DNA of 64,000 bases from Bosea sp. 29B (GCF_902506165.1 NZ_LR733817.1:5563403-5627402), one strand, 5' to 3'; counted from the stretch's first letter, positions 1-8,706 are shown. Numbers and translations are program-made. Notes: generated from the letters alone by a model not told the origin.

Positions 1-249
1 CCGGTCAAGCGAGGGCATCTCCTTGATGCAGGGCGGGCACCATGTCGCCCAGACGTTCAACAGGACGAAGCGGCCCTGGAACGCCGCCCCCTTCAGCTCA
101 CGTCCGTCGGCGGTCTGGAATGCCAGCCCGGACAGGACCAGCGACGACGGCACGCCTCGTCGTGTGGCGACGAAGATCCCGGATGCCGCTGCGATGATGA
201 GGGTGAGTGCTGCGGCGGCGAGGACGAGCCGGCGCCTGCCAAGGTTCAT
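1..249 (-). CDS. TlpA-like thiol:disulfide oxidoreductase (partial)
   Basis: The first 83 codons of a membrane-anchored periplasmic thioredoxin-fold protein; the 3' end lies outside the window. An N-terminal hydrophobic segment (about residues 8-27) follows a basic start, and the redox motif WCPPC appears near residue 72 after the typical LNVWATWC strand. Family members reduce disulfides, often in haem or CuA maturation. The ATG overlaps the stop of the SCO1 gene as ATGA, so the two are probably translationally coupled. With SCO1 and PCuAC upstream, a role in reducing the CuA site of cytochrome oxidase is inferred. Confidence 0.85.
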   Translation of the reverse strand, partial: MNLGRRRLVLAAAALTLIIAAASGIFVATRRGVPSSLVLSGLAFQTADGRELKGAAFQGRFVLLNVWATWCPPCIKEMPSLDR

Positions 250-866
250 CGAAGCACCAGGCGGATCTTGTCCAGCGCCGAGCCATCGTCCTCGTGATAG
301 TCGATCATGGTCCGGAAGCTGCCATCGGCCCTCATCAGATAGACCGAGGCCGAATGGTCCATGGTGTAGCCGTTGTCAGTCGGGATCTTCTTGGCGTAGG
401 CCTTGTAGGCGGCGAGGGCCGCATCGACCTGCGCGCGAGAGCCGGTCAGGCCGACCACGCGCGGATCGAATGACTGGAGGTAGAGCGCCAGCCGCTCGGG
501 TGTATCGCGCTCGGGATCGACCGTGATCAGCAGGATCTGCAGCCGGTCCGCCGCGGCGCCGATCTGCTTGGTCATGTTGGCCAACTGCACCAGGGTCGTC
601 GGGCAGACCTCCGGGCAGTGGGTGAAGCCGAAGAACACCGCCATGGGCTTGCCGCGATAGTCGGCGTCGGTCACCGCCTTGCCGGTGTGGTCGACAAGCG
701 TGAACGGCCCGCCGATCGCCGGCAGGCCCTGCATGGCCGCGCGATCAGGCAGCGGCCGGCCGGGGCCGTCGACCCGCCACCATCCCAGCATGACGGCGGC
801 GCCGACGAAGGCCACGACAACGACGCCGGCCCAGGCGCCGTAGCGGATCCATTTCAGAATCGACAT
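246..866 (-). CDS. SCO1/SenC family copper chaperone
   Basis: A 206-aa protein with one N-terminal membrane anchor (about residues 9-30) and a periplasmic thioredoxin-like domain. The copper ligands are visible: CPEVC (C84, C88) and a distal histidine in MDHS (H171). SCO proteins deliver or reduce copper for the CuA centre of aa3-type cytochrome oxidase. It lies 8 bp after the PCuAC gene, whose family supplies Cu(I) to the same site, and overlaps the TlpA-like gene. Length and motif spacing are normal. Confidence 0.93.
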   Translation of the reverse strand: MSILKWIRYGAWAGVVVVAFVGAAVMLGWWRVDGPGRPLPDRAAMQGLPAIGGPFTLVDHTGKAVTDADYRGKPMAVFFGFTHCPEVCPTTLVQLANMTKQIGAAADRLQILLITVDPERDTPERLALYLQSFDPRVVGLTGSRAQVDAALAAYKAYAKKIPTDNGYTMDHSASVYLMRADGSFRTMIDYHEDDGSALDKIRLVLR

Positions 867-874
867 GACGCGCC

Positions 875-1369
875 TCAGTGCCCCGTGTGCTCGGCTGGTG
901 CCGGCTGCGGCGCGCCGACGCCCTGGACCTGGAATTCAACCACCACGGATCCAGCCCGCTCGAACAGTAGCGTCGCCTTCACCTTGTCGCCCTGCTTCAG
1001 GGGCGCCTTGAGCTCTACGAGCATCAAGTGCAGGCCACTGGGCTTGAACTCCACCTTCTGGCCCGATGGGATGACGATGCCGTCCGTCTTCTCGCGCATC
1101 CGCATGATGCCGTCGTTGAGACTGCTCTCATGGATCTCGACGCGGGCAGCGGCTTCGGTCGAGCCTCCGATGAGGCGGTCCGGCGTCGGTCCGGTATTCT
1201 CGATGCCGAGATAGCCGCCGCCGACCTTGGCGGCCGGCGGTGTCGCCCTGGCCCAGGGATGGGTGATCTTCAACGGACCAACGGAATAGTCGTGGGCACG
1301 GGCGGGAATGGTCGCAAAAGCGGCAAGGGACAAGGCGACGCCGAGGGCGCCGATTGCTGATCGCGTCAT
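875..1369 (-). CDS. PCuAC family periplasmic copper chaperone
   Basis: A 164-aa secreted protein (DUF461/PCuAC). A signal peptide of about 25 residues ends at ARAHD. The Cu(I)-binding set is intact: H80, a Met pair at 89/91, then H114-L-M116. The C-terminus is His-containing (EHTGH). PCuAC passes Cu(I) to the CuA site of cytochrome c oxidase or to SCO1, which is encoded 8 bp downstream. I chose the ATG at 1369 because it gives a clean signal peptide; a longer open frame upstream has no support. Confidence 0.92.
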   Translation of the reverse strand: MTRSAIGALGVALSLAAFATIPARAHDYSVGPLKITHPWARATPPAAKVGGGYLGIENTGPTPDRLIGGSTEAAARVEIHESSLNDGIMRMREKTDGIVIPSGQKVEFKPSGLHLMLVELKAPLKQGDKVKATLLFERAGSVVVEFQVQGVGAPQPAPAEHTGH

Positions 1370-1419
1370 GGAATAGATCCTCGAACAGGTGATGATACCG
1401 GCTTGGGCCGGCGCTCGTG

Positions 1420-1824
1420 TCACGCGTCGAGGCCAGGTGGCGCTCGCGATCCTTGAGTGGTCGCGACCCGGAACAGGATCGCGACCTGTGTCACCTGTCC
1501 GAACGCAACAGCCTGGCTTATCCGAGCGCGATAGGGAAAGGGAGCTGACGGGCCTGTCGGCGGGACGATCGGGTCGAGCGCGAGCGTGGCACCCCAGGTG
1601 CAACACAACGACTGCGCCGTGCCATGGTGGCCGTCGTCGTCGGTCGGCGCTGCGTCTGCAACTTGGGCGCCGGAGCACAGCGTCTGCATCAGTCCGGGTA
1701 TCGAACTGGCGCTGGCGATTTGCGCGCTGGCCGAGGCGCTGCCCAACAGCCCCTGCAGGATCAGGACATGGGCGAGCGTCAGCGCGAGCAGCGCCCGGAC
1801 GACAACGGTTCTGGTCGAGCGCAT
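1420..1824 (-). CDS. DUF2946-like small exported protein
   Basis: 134 aa. A basic start and hydrophobic segment (about residues 8-35) suggest a signal peptide or anchor. The middle has a lone Cys (C50), a short acidic/His stretch (DDDGHH) and a Cys pair (CC, 74-75), a pattern seen in DUF2946 proteins that accompany copper genes. It lies between mntH (62 bp) and PCuAC (50 bp) in the same direction. The metal-binding role is inferred from context; the family call is tentative. Confidence 0.6.
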   Translation of the reverse strand: MRSTRTVVVRALLALTLAHVLILQGLLGSASASAQIASASSIPGLMQTLCSGAQVADAAPTDDDGHHGTAQSLCCTWGATLALDPIVPPTGPSAPFPYRARISQAVAFGQVTQVAILFRVATTQGSRAPPGLDA

Positions 1825-1886
1825 GGTCACGGAGCTGGCATAGCGAGGCTCGAACAGCCCCGCAATGCGACATCGCGTGACCGGGC

Positions 1887-3227
1887 TCAGCCTGTCGCCA
1901 GATCGAAGAGCAGCTTCATGTTCAGCGCGATGATGATCGCCGCGATCATCGCAGCGATGATGGTCAGCCATCTCGGCGCGACCATCTCGCCCATCTTGCT
2001 CCTGGATGCCGTGAACATGACCAGTGGCACGATCGCGAAGGGGAGCTGAAGTCCCAGCACGACCTGGCTCAGGATCAGGAGCTTGCCGGTCTCGTCGGCA
2101 CCGTAGATCCAGGTCACCAGGATTGCCGGGATGATCGCAACGAGGCGGGTGACGAGGCGGCGCACCCAGGCCGGCAGCTTGATGTCGAGGAAGCCCTCCA
2201 TAACGATCTGGCCGGCCATGGTGGCGGTCACGGTCGAGTTCAGTCCACAGCACAACAGCGCGATGGCGAAGAGCGTCGGCGCAATCGACAGGCCCAGCAG
2301 AGGCGCCAGCAGCTCATGCGCCCGACCGAGTTCGGCGACGTCGTTCTGGCCCGTCTTGTGGAAGGTCGCCGCTGCCAGGATCAGGATCGAGGCGTTGACC
2401 AGCAGCGCGAACATCAGAGCGACGGTGGAGTCGACGGTGGCCCATTTCAGGGCGTCGCGCTTCTCGGGCAGCGTCTCGCCAAAGGCTCGCGTCTGCACGA
2501 TGCCCGAATGCAGATAGAGGTTGTGGGGCATCACGGTCGCACCGATGATGCCCAGCGCAAGGTAGAGCATCTGCGGATTGGTGATAATCTCGGTGGTTGG
2601 CGCAAAGCCCCGGATCACCTGCCCCCAATCGGGATCGGCGAGAGCGATCTGCACGCCGAAGCACAGCGCGATCACGCCCAGTAGCGTGATGATGAAGGCC
2701 TCGATCCAACGGAATCCCTTGTTCTGTAGCCAGAGGATCACGAAGACGTCGAGCGCGGTGACGACGACGCCGATCTCGAGCGGCATGCCGAAGAGCAAGT
2801 TGAGCGCGATCGCGGTGCCGATGACCTCGGCGAGGTCGGTCGCGCAAATTGCGAGCTCGGCCAGCGCCCAGAGCGGCCAGGCGATGGCACGGGGATAGGC
2901 GTCACGGCAGGCCTGGGCGAGGTCCCGGCCGGTGGCGACGGCAAGCCTGGCGCAGAGCGCCTGCAGGATGATCGCCATGATGTTGGAGACCAGCGCGACG
3001 AAGAGCAGCGTGTAGCCGAACTGGGCTCCGCCGGCGAGCGAGGTCGCCCAGTTGCCGGGGTCCATATAGCCGACGGCGACAAGGTAGCCCGGGCCGAAGA
3101 AGGCAAGAAATTTCCGCCAGGATGTCGCGCCAGGCTTGACCTCGATGCTGCGGAACACGTCGAGCAACGACGGCTCGCCGCGCGATTTGCGCCAGCCGGT
3201 TTCCGCACCCTCGACCTTGTCCAGCAT
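1887..3227 (-). CDS. mntH: NRAMP family Mn2+ transporter MntH (copy 1)
   Basis: A 446-aa proton-coupled divalent metal importer with about 11 membrane helices. The metal-binding DPGN (56-59) in TM1 and MPHN (233-236) in TM6 are both intact. The start has a good Shine-Dalgarno (TTAGGAG). It is divergent from a Mur/Fur-type regulator, and the space between them carries TGCAA-type repeats, so manganese repression by Mur is likely. A close paralogue lies at 41888-43234. No terminator is evident before the downstream Cu-chaperone genes, so read-through is possible. Confidence 0.95.
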   Translation of the reverse strand: MLDKVEGAETGWRKSRGEPSLLDVFRSIEVKPGATSWRKFLAFFGPGYLVAVGYMDPGNWATSLAGGAQFGYTLLFVALVSNIMAIILQALCARLAVATGRDLAQACRDAYPRAIAWPLWALAELAICATDLAEVIGTAIALNLLFGMPLEIGVVVTALDVFVILWLQNKGFRWIEAFIITLLGVIALCFGVQIALADPDWGQVIRGFAPTTEIITNPQMLYLALGIIGATVMPHNLYLHSGIVQTRAFGETLPEKRDALKWATVDSTVALMFALLVNASILILAAATFHKTGQNDVAELGRAHELLAPLLGLSIAPTLFAIALLCCGLNSTVTATMAGQIVMEGFLDIKLPAWVRRLVTRLVAIIPAILVTWIYGADETGKLLILSQVVLGLQLPFAIVPLVMFTASRSKMGEMVAPRWLTIIAAMIAAIIIALNMKLLFDLATG

Positions 3228-3242
3228 TCGCCGCTCCTAAGA

Positions 3243-3299
3243 TGCAACTGATTTGCAAAAGCAGCCTATGGATGCATGTCCGATTGTCAATGCATTTGC
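3243..3299. promoter_or_regulatory. Candidate Mur/Fur operators between mntH and mur
   Basis: Two elements are visible in the divergent intergenic space: a perfect inverted repeat TGCAA-CTGAT-TTGCA (3243-3257), and CAATGCATTTGC (3288-3299) followed by GAATG. The second is repeated almost exactly upstream of the other mntH gene (CAATGCATTCGC, 43258-43269). Rhizobial Mur sites are rich in TGCAAAT-like half sites. Binding is inferred. Confidence 0.6.
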
Positions 3300-3335
3300 G
3301 AATGATTCCCATTAAAGGAGGCTAGGGAGGAATTC

Positions 3336-3779
3336 ATGTCCGACGCAGCCGACATGTTGATCGAGCACTGCCGCGAGGCGGGCCAGCGCATCACGGGCCC
3401 TCGCCGCATCATCGCGAATGTGGTCGCCAAGGCCGACGATCATCCGGACGTTACTGAGATCTATCGGCGGGTCGCGGCCATAGATCCCGGCATATCGTTA
3501 TCGACCGTCTACCGCACGCTGAAGGTCTTCGCTGCCACGGGGCTCGTCGAGCGGCACAGCTTCGCGGGCGGACGCGTCCGGATCGAGCCCGCATCGGACG
3601 TCCACCACGATCATTTGATCGACACCGAGAGCGGCGCAGTCATTGAGTTCAGGTCGGAAGAGATCGAACGGCTACAGGCGCTGGTCGCGAGGGAGCTGGG
3701 TTTCGAGCTGACCGGGCATAGACTCGTGCTGTACGGGCGTCCTCTGGCCAAGGTGGAGCGCCGCGACCTGAAGCGCTGA
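3336..3779 (+). CDS. mur: Fur-family transcriptional regulator, Mur type
   Basis: 147 aa with a Fur winged helix (about residues 10-80; LSTVYRTL recognition helix) and a dimerisation domain holding the HHDH metal motif (90-93). It lacks the CxxC zinc pairs of enteric Fur, as is usual for rhizobial Fur/Mur proteins, which sense Mn2+ and repress mntH. Divergent transcription from mntH supports Mur rather than Fur. A purine-rich Shine-Dalgarno (GGAGG) precedes the ATG. Confidence 0.85.
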   Translation: MSDAADMLIEHCREAGQRITGPRRIIANVVAKADDHPDVTEIYRRVAAIDPGISLSTVYRTLKVFAATGLVERHSFAGGRVRIEPASDVHHDHLIDTESGAVIEFRSEEIERLQALVARELGFELTGHRLVLYGRPLAKVERRDLKR

Positions 3780-3898
3780 CGCAAGGCCAGTCCGCAGTAG
3801 GCTTTCAGCCGCAGGACGGCCTTTGACCCCTCAGATCCCATATTGCGCCACCACATGCAGGCTGTCGTCGGCTCGGCGAAACGCGAATTGGGGCCCGG

Positions 3899-4957
3899 TC
3901 AACGAATTGCGAGAGAGCCGGTCGTGTCCGTTCGGCCGGGAGCGTCGTCTCCGCCGAAGGGATCGGCGAGCGCGGCGTCAGGCCGGCTAATCTCGACTTT
4001 ACCGGCGACCATGGGCTGCATGCGCTCTGGTCCGAGGCTCTTGAGCATCGCCCGGAAACTCTGGTGCATGCCGCCGTCCAGATGCGCGTAGCTCATCGCC
4101 GGCGTGCCGCTCCCGATCAGCTCGGCGAACCGGGCCTCGTCGCGCGCCTGGCGCTGCGACACCAAGGGCTGCACCTCCGGGGCGATGTCGTAGGTCGGGC
4201 ACGCCTCAGCCGGCGAGAATGGTCCCGCCCCCTCCTTGGCGTTGAACACGTAACGGCGTCCACAGGCCGCAAGCCGGGGTGGCTGCTTCGTTGCCTCGAA
4301 GTGGTCCGAGCCTTCCTTCAGGTTTTTCCAGAAGGCGAAATGGGCGTTGTTGCGGTGCCGCGCCATATTCTCGGGCGTCATCCGGAACGGTAGCGCCTGG
4401 ACCTGGAAGCTGCGCTGCCCGCCGGCGAAAGCTTCGCGCGCTAGGCCGTAGATCTCCGTGACCCCCTCGTCGGTCATGGCGAAGCAGCCAGCCGAGGTGC
4501 AGGCGCCATGGACCATGAGCGCCGATCCGGTAGCGCCTTGCGACTTCTCCAGCGGGTTGGGATAGCCGAGGTTGAACGACAGGTAGAACTGCGAGCGCGG
4601 GTTCATCAGGTCGGCCGTGACCGTGTAGAACCCTTCCGGCGCCTGTCGGTCGCCTTCGCGCTTCTTCGGGCCGAGCTGACCCGACCAGCGGCACATCGGA
4701 TAGGTCTTGAGCAGAGCGTACTGGCCGCTGCGGTCGCGCTTCCAAACCTCGAGCTCGCTCTCCTTCTTGAAGATGCGCACCAGGATGGGGTCGCTCTGGC
4801 TCATGCCCTTGCTGGACATCTCCGAGACCAGCCGCGCCGGAAGCGGCTGGAGATGACGATCGTCGCCTTCGCCGGTGACGCAGCCGGACAGTGCTAGCGT
4901 GCCGAGCAAGAGCACGAGGACGAGGCGCAGCGTCGAGAAGCGGGCGAACGAGAGCAT
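3899..4957 (-). CDS. L,D-transpeptidase family lipoprotein (YafK-like)
   Basis: 352 aa. A lipobox LSGC (C26) follows a hydrophobic leader, so a lipoprotein is predicted. The YkuD catalytic signature, H150 through SxGC158 FAM, lies in the first half, as in the YafK/ErfK branch; the C-terminal 190 residues have no domain I recognise. These enzymes cross-link peptidoglycan or attach or cleave protein links to it. The ATG at 4957 was preferred over an in-frame TTG at 4999 because it gives a compact lipoprotein leader. Confidence 0.85.
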   Translation of the reverse strand: MLSFARFSTLRLVLVLLLGTLALSGCVTGEGDDRHLQPLPARLVSEMSSKGMSQSDPILVRIFKKESELEVWKRDRSGQYALLKTYPMCRWSGQLGPKKREGDRQAPEGFYTVTADLMNPRSQFYLSFNLGYPNPLEKSQGATGSALMVHGACTSAGCFAMTDEGVTEIYGLAREAFAGGQRSFQVQALPFRMTPENMARHRNNAHFAFWKNLKEGSDHFEATKQPPRLAACGRRYVFNAKEGAGPFSPAEACPTYDIAPEVQPLVSQRQARDEARFAELIGSGTPAMSYAHLDGGMHQSFRAMLKSLGPERMQPMVAGKVEISRPDAALADPFGGDDAPGRTDTTGSLAIR

Positions 4958-5040
4958 GCGAGAACTTTTGCGCGAACGGGGCTTACAGAGCGTCAACAAG
5001 GACGGTTAACGGTTCTCTACAACCTCATGCCACTTGAGCT

Positions 5041-5286
5041 TCAAGCAGAAATCTTCCGATCTTGATCGGCGAGCGCACGCCTGCTCCACCAGCGCCGCAG
5101 CGCCACGACTGCCCAGATCGCCTCGACCACACCGAAGGGCCAGGCGCCCTGGAGGAAGCCGTAGACGGAGCCCAGCGCGCAGGCGATGGCGAAGCCGAGG
5201 ATGAACCATGGACTGCGCTCCTCGCACGCGTAGGTGATCAGCATCGCGGTCACGGCGAAGAGGCCGAAGACGGTGAGAGGGTCCAT
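5041..5286 (-). CDS. Small inner-membrane protein, unknown
   Basis: 81 aa with three hydrophobic segments, starting MDPLTVFGLF and ending in a basic tail (WWSRRALADQ). I recognise the general type as a short conserved alphaproteobacterial membrane protein, but no function is known to me. A longer reading from 5388 adds a low-hydrophobicity, Arg-rich head that looks non-coding. Confidence 0.6.
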   Translation of the reverse strand: MDPLTVFGLFAVTAMLITYACEERSPWFILGFAIACALGSVYGFLQGAWPFGVVEAIWAVVALRRWWSRRALADQDRKISA

Positions 5287-5468
5287 CAGAGGATCATGGC
5301 GGCGAAGGCGGGCAAGTACCACTGCAGCCACGACCGTCCATTGGCGCAATCCACCATTTGGGCGTCCAACTGCGACGCGCTGTCGCATGATATGCGGGGC
5401 GTCTTCCGCCGGAAGCGCTTGAACCTGATGCCACTTCAGGTGCGATCAGCGTATCAAGGGAGAATTCC

Positions 5469-6104
5469 ATGATCGCGCGTCGCTCGCTGCTTCGGCTGTC
5501 GGCCGGGCTTATCGCTACCAGTCTCGCCGGTCGATCGGCGACTGCACAGACTGCTCTTGCCGCCAAGCTCCTTGAGCCCGGTCCCTTGCCGGACAAGGTC
5601 TTCGGCGCCGCCGACGCGCCAGTCACGGTGATCGAGTACGCCTCGCTGACCTGCCATCACTGCATGAACTTCCACATCAACACCTGGCCGGCGTTCAAGG
5701 CCAAGTATGTCGATACCGGCAAGGTCCGCTTCATCGCGCGGGAATTCCCGCTCGATCCGCTTTCGGCGGCCGGTTTCATGCTGGCGCGCTGCGGCGACGA
5801 GGCGAAGTGGTATCCAATCGTCGATATGCTCTACAAGACGCAGGAAGGCTGGGCGCACGCGCAGAAGCCCCTGGACGCTCTGACCCAGACCATGAAGCAG
5901 GCCGGCTTCACGCAAGAGTTGGTCGAGGCCTGCCTGCGACGCGAGGATCTGTTCCAAGGCGTCAGGCAGGTCCAGGAGCGCGGTTCCAAGGAGTTTGGCG
6001 TCAACTCGACTCCGACCTTCTTCATCAACGGCGAGAAGAAGGTTGGCGCTCTGACGATCGACGAGTTCGACAAGATCCTGACGCCGTTGCTGGCTCGGCC
6101 CTGA
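5469..6104 (+). CDS. DsbA family protein (thiol:disulfide interchange)
   Basis: 211 aa. A Tat/Sec-like leader (RRSLLRLSAGL...) precedes a thioredoxin_4/DsbA domain. The active site is CHHC (C62-C65) and the cis-proline loop reads NSTPTFF. These periplasmic enzymes introduce or isomerise disulfides; CHHC differs from the CPHC of E. coli DsbA. It stands alone between convergent or unrelated genes. A second DsbA-like protein with CGFC is at 49176-49958. Confidence 0.9.
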   Translation: MIARRSLLRLSAGLIATSLAGRSATAQTALAAKLLEPGPLPDKVFGAADAPVTVIEYASLTCHHCMNFHINTWPAFKAKYVDTGKVRFIAREFPLDPLSAAGFMLARCGDEAKWYPIVDMLYKTQEGWAHAQKPLDALTQTMKQAGFTQELVEACLRREDLFQGVRQVQERGSKEFGVNSTPTFFINGEKKVGALTIDEFDKILTPLLARP

Positions 6105-6125
6105 TCGCGCGGTGAGCTCGCGATG

Positions 6126-6764
6126 CTAGCGCGACCCCTTGATCGCGGCGGTGACGACATCCGGGCGACCCAGGAAGCGCCCGAGATCCTGCCAGACGTT
6201 CTGGTTCTCCGGCGACTGGCGCCGGATGAAGGTCAGGCCGGATTTCGACCAGGGCAGGACCTTGTCGGTCTGGTTGTCGAGGACGAACTCGCCGCGGTCG
6301 GTGACGACGGTGAGCACGGCGTGGCCGCCGCCCTCCTTGTCGATCACCACGGTGATCAGCAGCGCCGAGAGGGGCCAGCCGCGCTTGACCAGTTCACGGC
6401 GCTTTTCGAGGACGTAGTCCTCGCAGTCGCCCTTGCCCGTCCTAGCGTAGTCCCAGTTCTCGATGACGCCGAACTGGTCCTGGTCGGTGACCGGTTCGAT
6501 GGCCTTGTTGAACGTCAGGTTGACGCTCAGGAGCTCGCTCCAGGATCTGTCGTCGAGGCGCATGACTGTCGCCGATGAGCGCGGCGTCCGGCAGTCGTTG
6601 GGATTGTCGACGCAGAACTGCTGCCAGCCGATCGGCGTGCGCGAGGATTGGCCGGCGTGGAGATGGGCAAGGTCGGTATTGCCGGACGCGAAGGCTGGCG
6701 TGACCAGGGTCGAAGTCGCGATAGCGAGGACCATCGCGGCGATAACGCTTTGCCTTTTTTTCAT
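6126..6764 (-). CDS. Transglutaminase-like cysteine peptidase (BTLCP)
   Basis: 212 aa with a signal peptide (to about residue 26) and the bacterial transglutaminase-like cysteine protease fold. The catalytic triad is readable: C114 in GDCEDYV, H148 in GHAVL and D163 in VLDN. Some BTLCPs (LapG) cleave periplasmic adhesin N-termini; no LapD or adhesin gene is adjacent, so the substrate is unknown. The Shine-Dalgarno GGAGAG precedes the ATG. Confidence 0.88.
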   Translation of the reverse strand: MKKRQSVIAAMVLAIATSTLVTPAFASGNTDLAHLHAGQSSRTPIGWQQFCVDNPNDCRTPRSSATVMRLDDRSWSELLSVNLTFNKAIEPVTDQDQFGVIENWDYARTGKGDCEDYVLEKRRELVKRGWPLSALLITVVIDKEGGGHAVLTVVTDRGEFVLDNQTDKVLPWSKSGLTFIRRQSPENQNVWQDLGRFLGRPDVVTAAIKGSR

Positions 6765-6905
6765 GACGCTCTCCGTGTTGTTGAGAGCGTTTCTAGCGAG
6801 GACGCGTTGAATTCACGCGAAATTAGACCCTTGAATTATAGGCCTAAGATTCAGAATTCATTGATGTTTCTTGCCACCTCGTCAACCTTAAGGAAGGCTT
6901 TCGCC

Positions 6906-6992
6906 ATGGACCGTTTCGCTGCAGTCGAAGGCGCTGGCCGTGCGCTCGCCGCCACAGGCGCCATGACAATTCTCGTAGGCAGGGCATCATGA
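6906..6992 (+). CDS. Possible 28-aa leader-like peptide
   Basis: A 28-codon ORF with a strong Shine-Dalgarno (AAGGAAGG, about 9 bp upstream). Its stop overlaps the start of the next small gene as ATGA, which suggests coupled translation. The sequence (MDRFAAVEGAGRAL...) is not one I recognise. It could be a leader peptide or the remnant of a larger gene. Confidence 0.35.
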   Translation: MDRFAAVEGAGRALAATGAMTILVGRAS

Positions 6993-7150
6993 AATCGCGC
7001 AACGGCGCTCTGGCCATCGCCCTGGTCGTCCTCGCGGTCCTGTTCTATGCGGTCAGCGTGGTGAGGATGCGCGAGGTGGAAGACCGCCGTCATCAGGCTG
7101 ACCCCAAGGCGCATGCCTCTGGCGCCCCGGCATTATCGCCGCGCCCCTGA
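6989..7150 (+). CDS. 53-aa single-pass membrane protein, CoxF-like
   Basis: Starts MKSRNGALAIALVV and has one membrane helix (about residues 7-24) ending in FYAVSVVRM, then a polar, Pro/Ala-rich tail. This resembles the short CoxF-type proteins that sit between ctaB and ctaG in rhizobial cytochrome oxidase clusters. No cox genes are adjacent, so it may be an orphan copy linked to the SCO/PCuAC genes nearby. The ATGA overlap with the upstream 28-codon ORF supports real translation. The family assignment is from pattern only. Confidence 0.5.
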   Translation: MKSRNGALAIALVVLAVLFYAVSVVRMREVEDRRHQADPKAHASGAPALSPRP

Positions 7151-7235
7151 CCATCGACGTGCAAGCGCGATTTTCTCTCAGCCGTTTTTCCCCGCGCGCC
7201 TCTTCGTCTGTGTCGCCAAAAAGGCCGCGCTAGAG

Positions 7236-8153
7236 CTACGGAGGGGTCACGTGTCCCTCGGCGGCTCTGATCTCGCCATCCTCGATCTGGATCGTCGTGT
7301 GGGTCAGCCCGAACTCCGAACGCATGACGGCGCTCGCCGCTGCGAGGACCGCGGTCGATCTTGCCATGTCGTCGACGACGAGATGGCAGCTCATCGCGTC
7401 CAGGCCCGACGTGATGGTCCAGACATGCAGGTCGTCGACGGCGACGACGCCAGGAAGCGCCGCGAGTTTTGCCTCGAGCAGCTCCAGGTCGACTTCCGGC
7501 GGCGTTCCTTCGAGCAGGATATGCACGGCCTGCTTCAGCAGGCTCCAGGTGCGCGGCACGATGAACAGGCCGATCCCCGCGCCGACGATCGGATCGACGA
7601 TCGTCCAGCCGGTGACCAGTACGACGACGGCTGCAACGATGACGCCGAGCGAACCCAGCATGTCGCCCAGGACCTCGAAATAGGCACCCTTGACGTTCAG
7701 GCTCTCTGACGATCCTCCCGACAGCAGCTTCATGCTGACGAGGTTGACGCATAGACCCACGACCGCGACTACCAGCATCGGGCCGCCGATGATCTCCGGC
7801 GGGTTCTGGAAGCGCTGATAGGCCTCATAGAGGATGTAGACCGTCAGGAGCAGAAGGACGACGGCGTTGGTCAGCGCCGACAGCACCTCGGCGCGGACAT
7901 AGCCGAATGTCTTCTCCGGCGTAGCGGGACGCTCGGCAAAGCGGATCGCGATCAGCGCCAGGGCCAGGCCGCCGGCATCGGTCAGCATGTGGGCCGCATC
8001 AGCCAAGAGCGCGAGGCTACCGGTCCAGAGCCCGCCGACGACCTCAGCGACCATGAACGCCGTGGTCAGGCCCAGCGCCATTGCCACCCGGCTCTTGTGC
8101 TTGCCTGCCGCGGTGCCCGTCGGAGCGGCCCCATGCGAGTGCCCTGTGGCCAT
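7236..8153 (-). CDS. Cation diffusion facilitator (CzcD/ZitB type)
   Basis: 305 aa, six membrane helices and a C-terminal cytoplasmic domain. TM2 has the metal site HMLTD (H55, D59). The TM5 site reads EVLGD (E160, D164) where many Zn CDFs have HxxxD. The N-terminus has a short His-rich stretch (GHSHGA). CDFs export Zn2+, Co2+ or Cd2+ against protons. It is the last gene of the run zntA - ICMT - lspA - PCuAC-like - CDF and lies 42 bp after the PCuAC-like gene. Confidence 0.9.
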   Translation of the reverse strand: MATGHSHGAAPTGTAAGKHKSRVAMALGLTTAFMVAEVVGGLWTGSLALLADAAHMLTDAGGLALALIAIRFAERPATPEKTFGYVRAEVLSALTNAVVLLLLTVYILYEAYQRFQNPPEIIGGPMLVVAVVGLCVNLVSMKLLSGGSSESLNVKGAYFEVLGDMLGSLGVIVAAVVVLVTGWTIVDPIVGAGIGLFIVPRTWSLLKQAVHILLEGTPPEVDLELLEAKLAALPGVVAVDDLHVWTITSGLDAMSCHLVVDDMARSTAVLAAASAVMRSEFGLTHTTIQIEDGEIRAAEGHVTPP

Positions 8154-8195
8154 CGTGAAACTCCCTCTCGAACGCCTACTGAGTAGAACAGGCGC

Positions 8196-8648
8196 TCAGA
8201 TATGATCTTTGTGCTCGGGTTCGCCGAGGTTCTCGACCCGGATGTCGGCCGAGAGGCGGCCGGCGCGCTCAAAGACGAAGGTCACTGGGATGAAGCTGCC
8301 GGGCTCGACCTTGGCGTAGAGGCCGATCAGCGTGATCTGATGCGTTCCTGGCCTGAGCGACACCTTGCCATTCGCCGGCAGGGCGAGTTCGTCGAGCTCC
8401 ACGGGACGGACGATGCCGTTCTTGGTGTCCAGAGCTTTCAGGATGGCGTGGTGGGCGGCGGCCGTTTCGATCTTGAGGAGTCGATCCGGGCGAGCGCCGT
8501 TGTTGGCGAAGGTCGCGTAGAATGGGAACTGGTCGCCCTTCAGCGCCGATCCCTTGGCCCAGGGATGGATCACGGCGACGCCGCCACGCTGCGCCACCGG
8601 CTCGGGATGGATCTGCCCCATGGCGAGCAGACCAGCCGCGATCAGCAC
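8196..8648 (-). CDS. Divergent PCuAC-family protein lacking ligand methionines
   Basis: 150 aa from a GTG start; an upstream in-frame TAG rules out a longer protein, and the leader is short, so the signal peptide may be eroded or weak. The PCuAC fold is recognisable (IHPWAKG, HHAILKAL, final FERAGRLSADIRV). In the canonical copper site the Met after the first His and the Met of HxM are missing: HHAIL at 66-70 and HQI at 103-105. It sits in a Zn/Cd-type efflux operon, so it may bind another ion or be a non-binding relic. Confidence 0.75.
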   Translation of the reverse strand: MLIAAGLLAMGQIHPEPVAQRGGVAVIHPWAKGSALKGDQFPFYATFANNGARPDRLLKIETAAAHHAILKALDTKNGIVRPVELDELALPANGKVSLRPGTHQITLIGLYAKVEPGSFIPVTFVFERAGRLSADIRVENLGEPEHKDHI

Positions 8649-8706
8649 TGTAAGGCCCCCGAGGCGCTAGGCCGCTGCGCCAGAGAGCAGCGCAAAGGGT
8701 TTGGTC

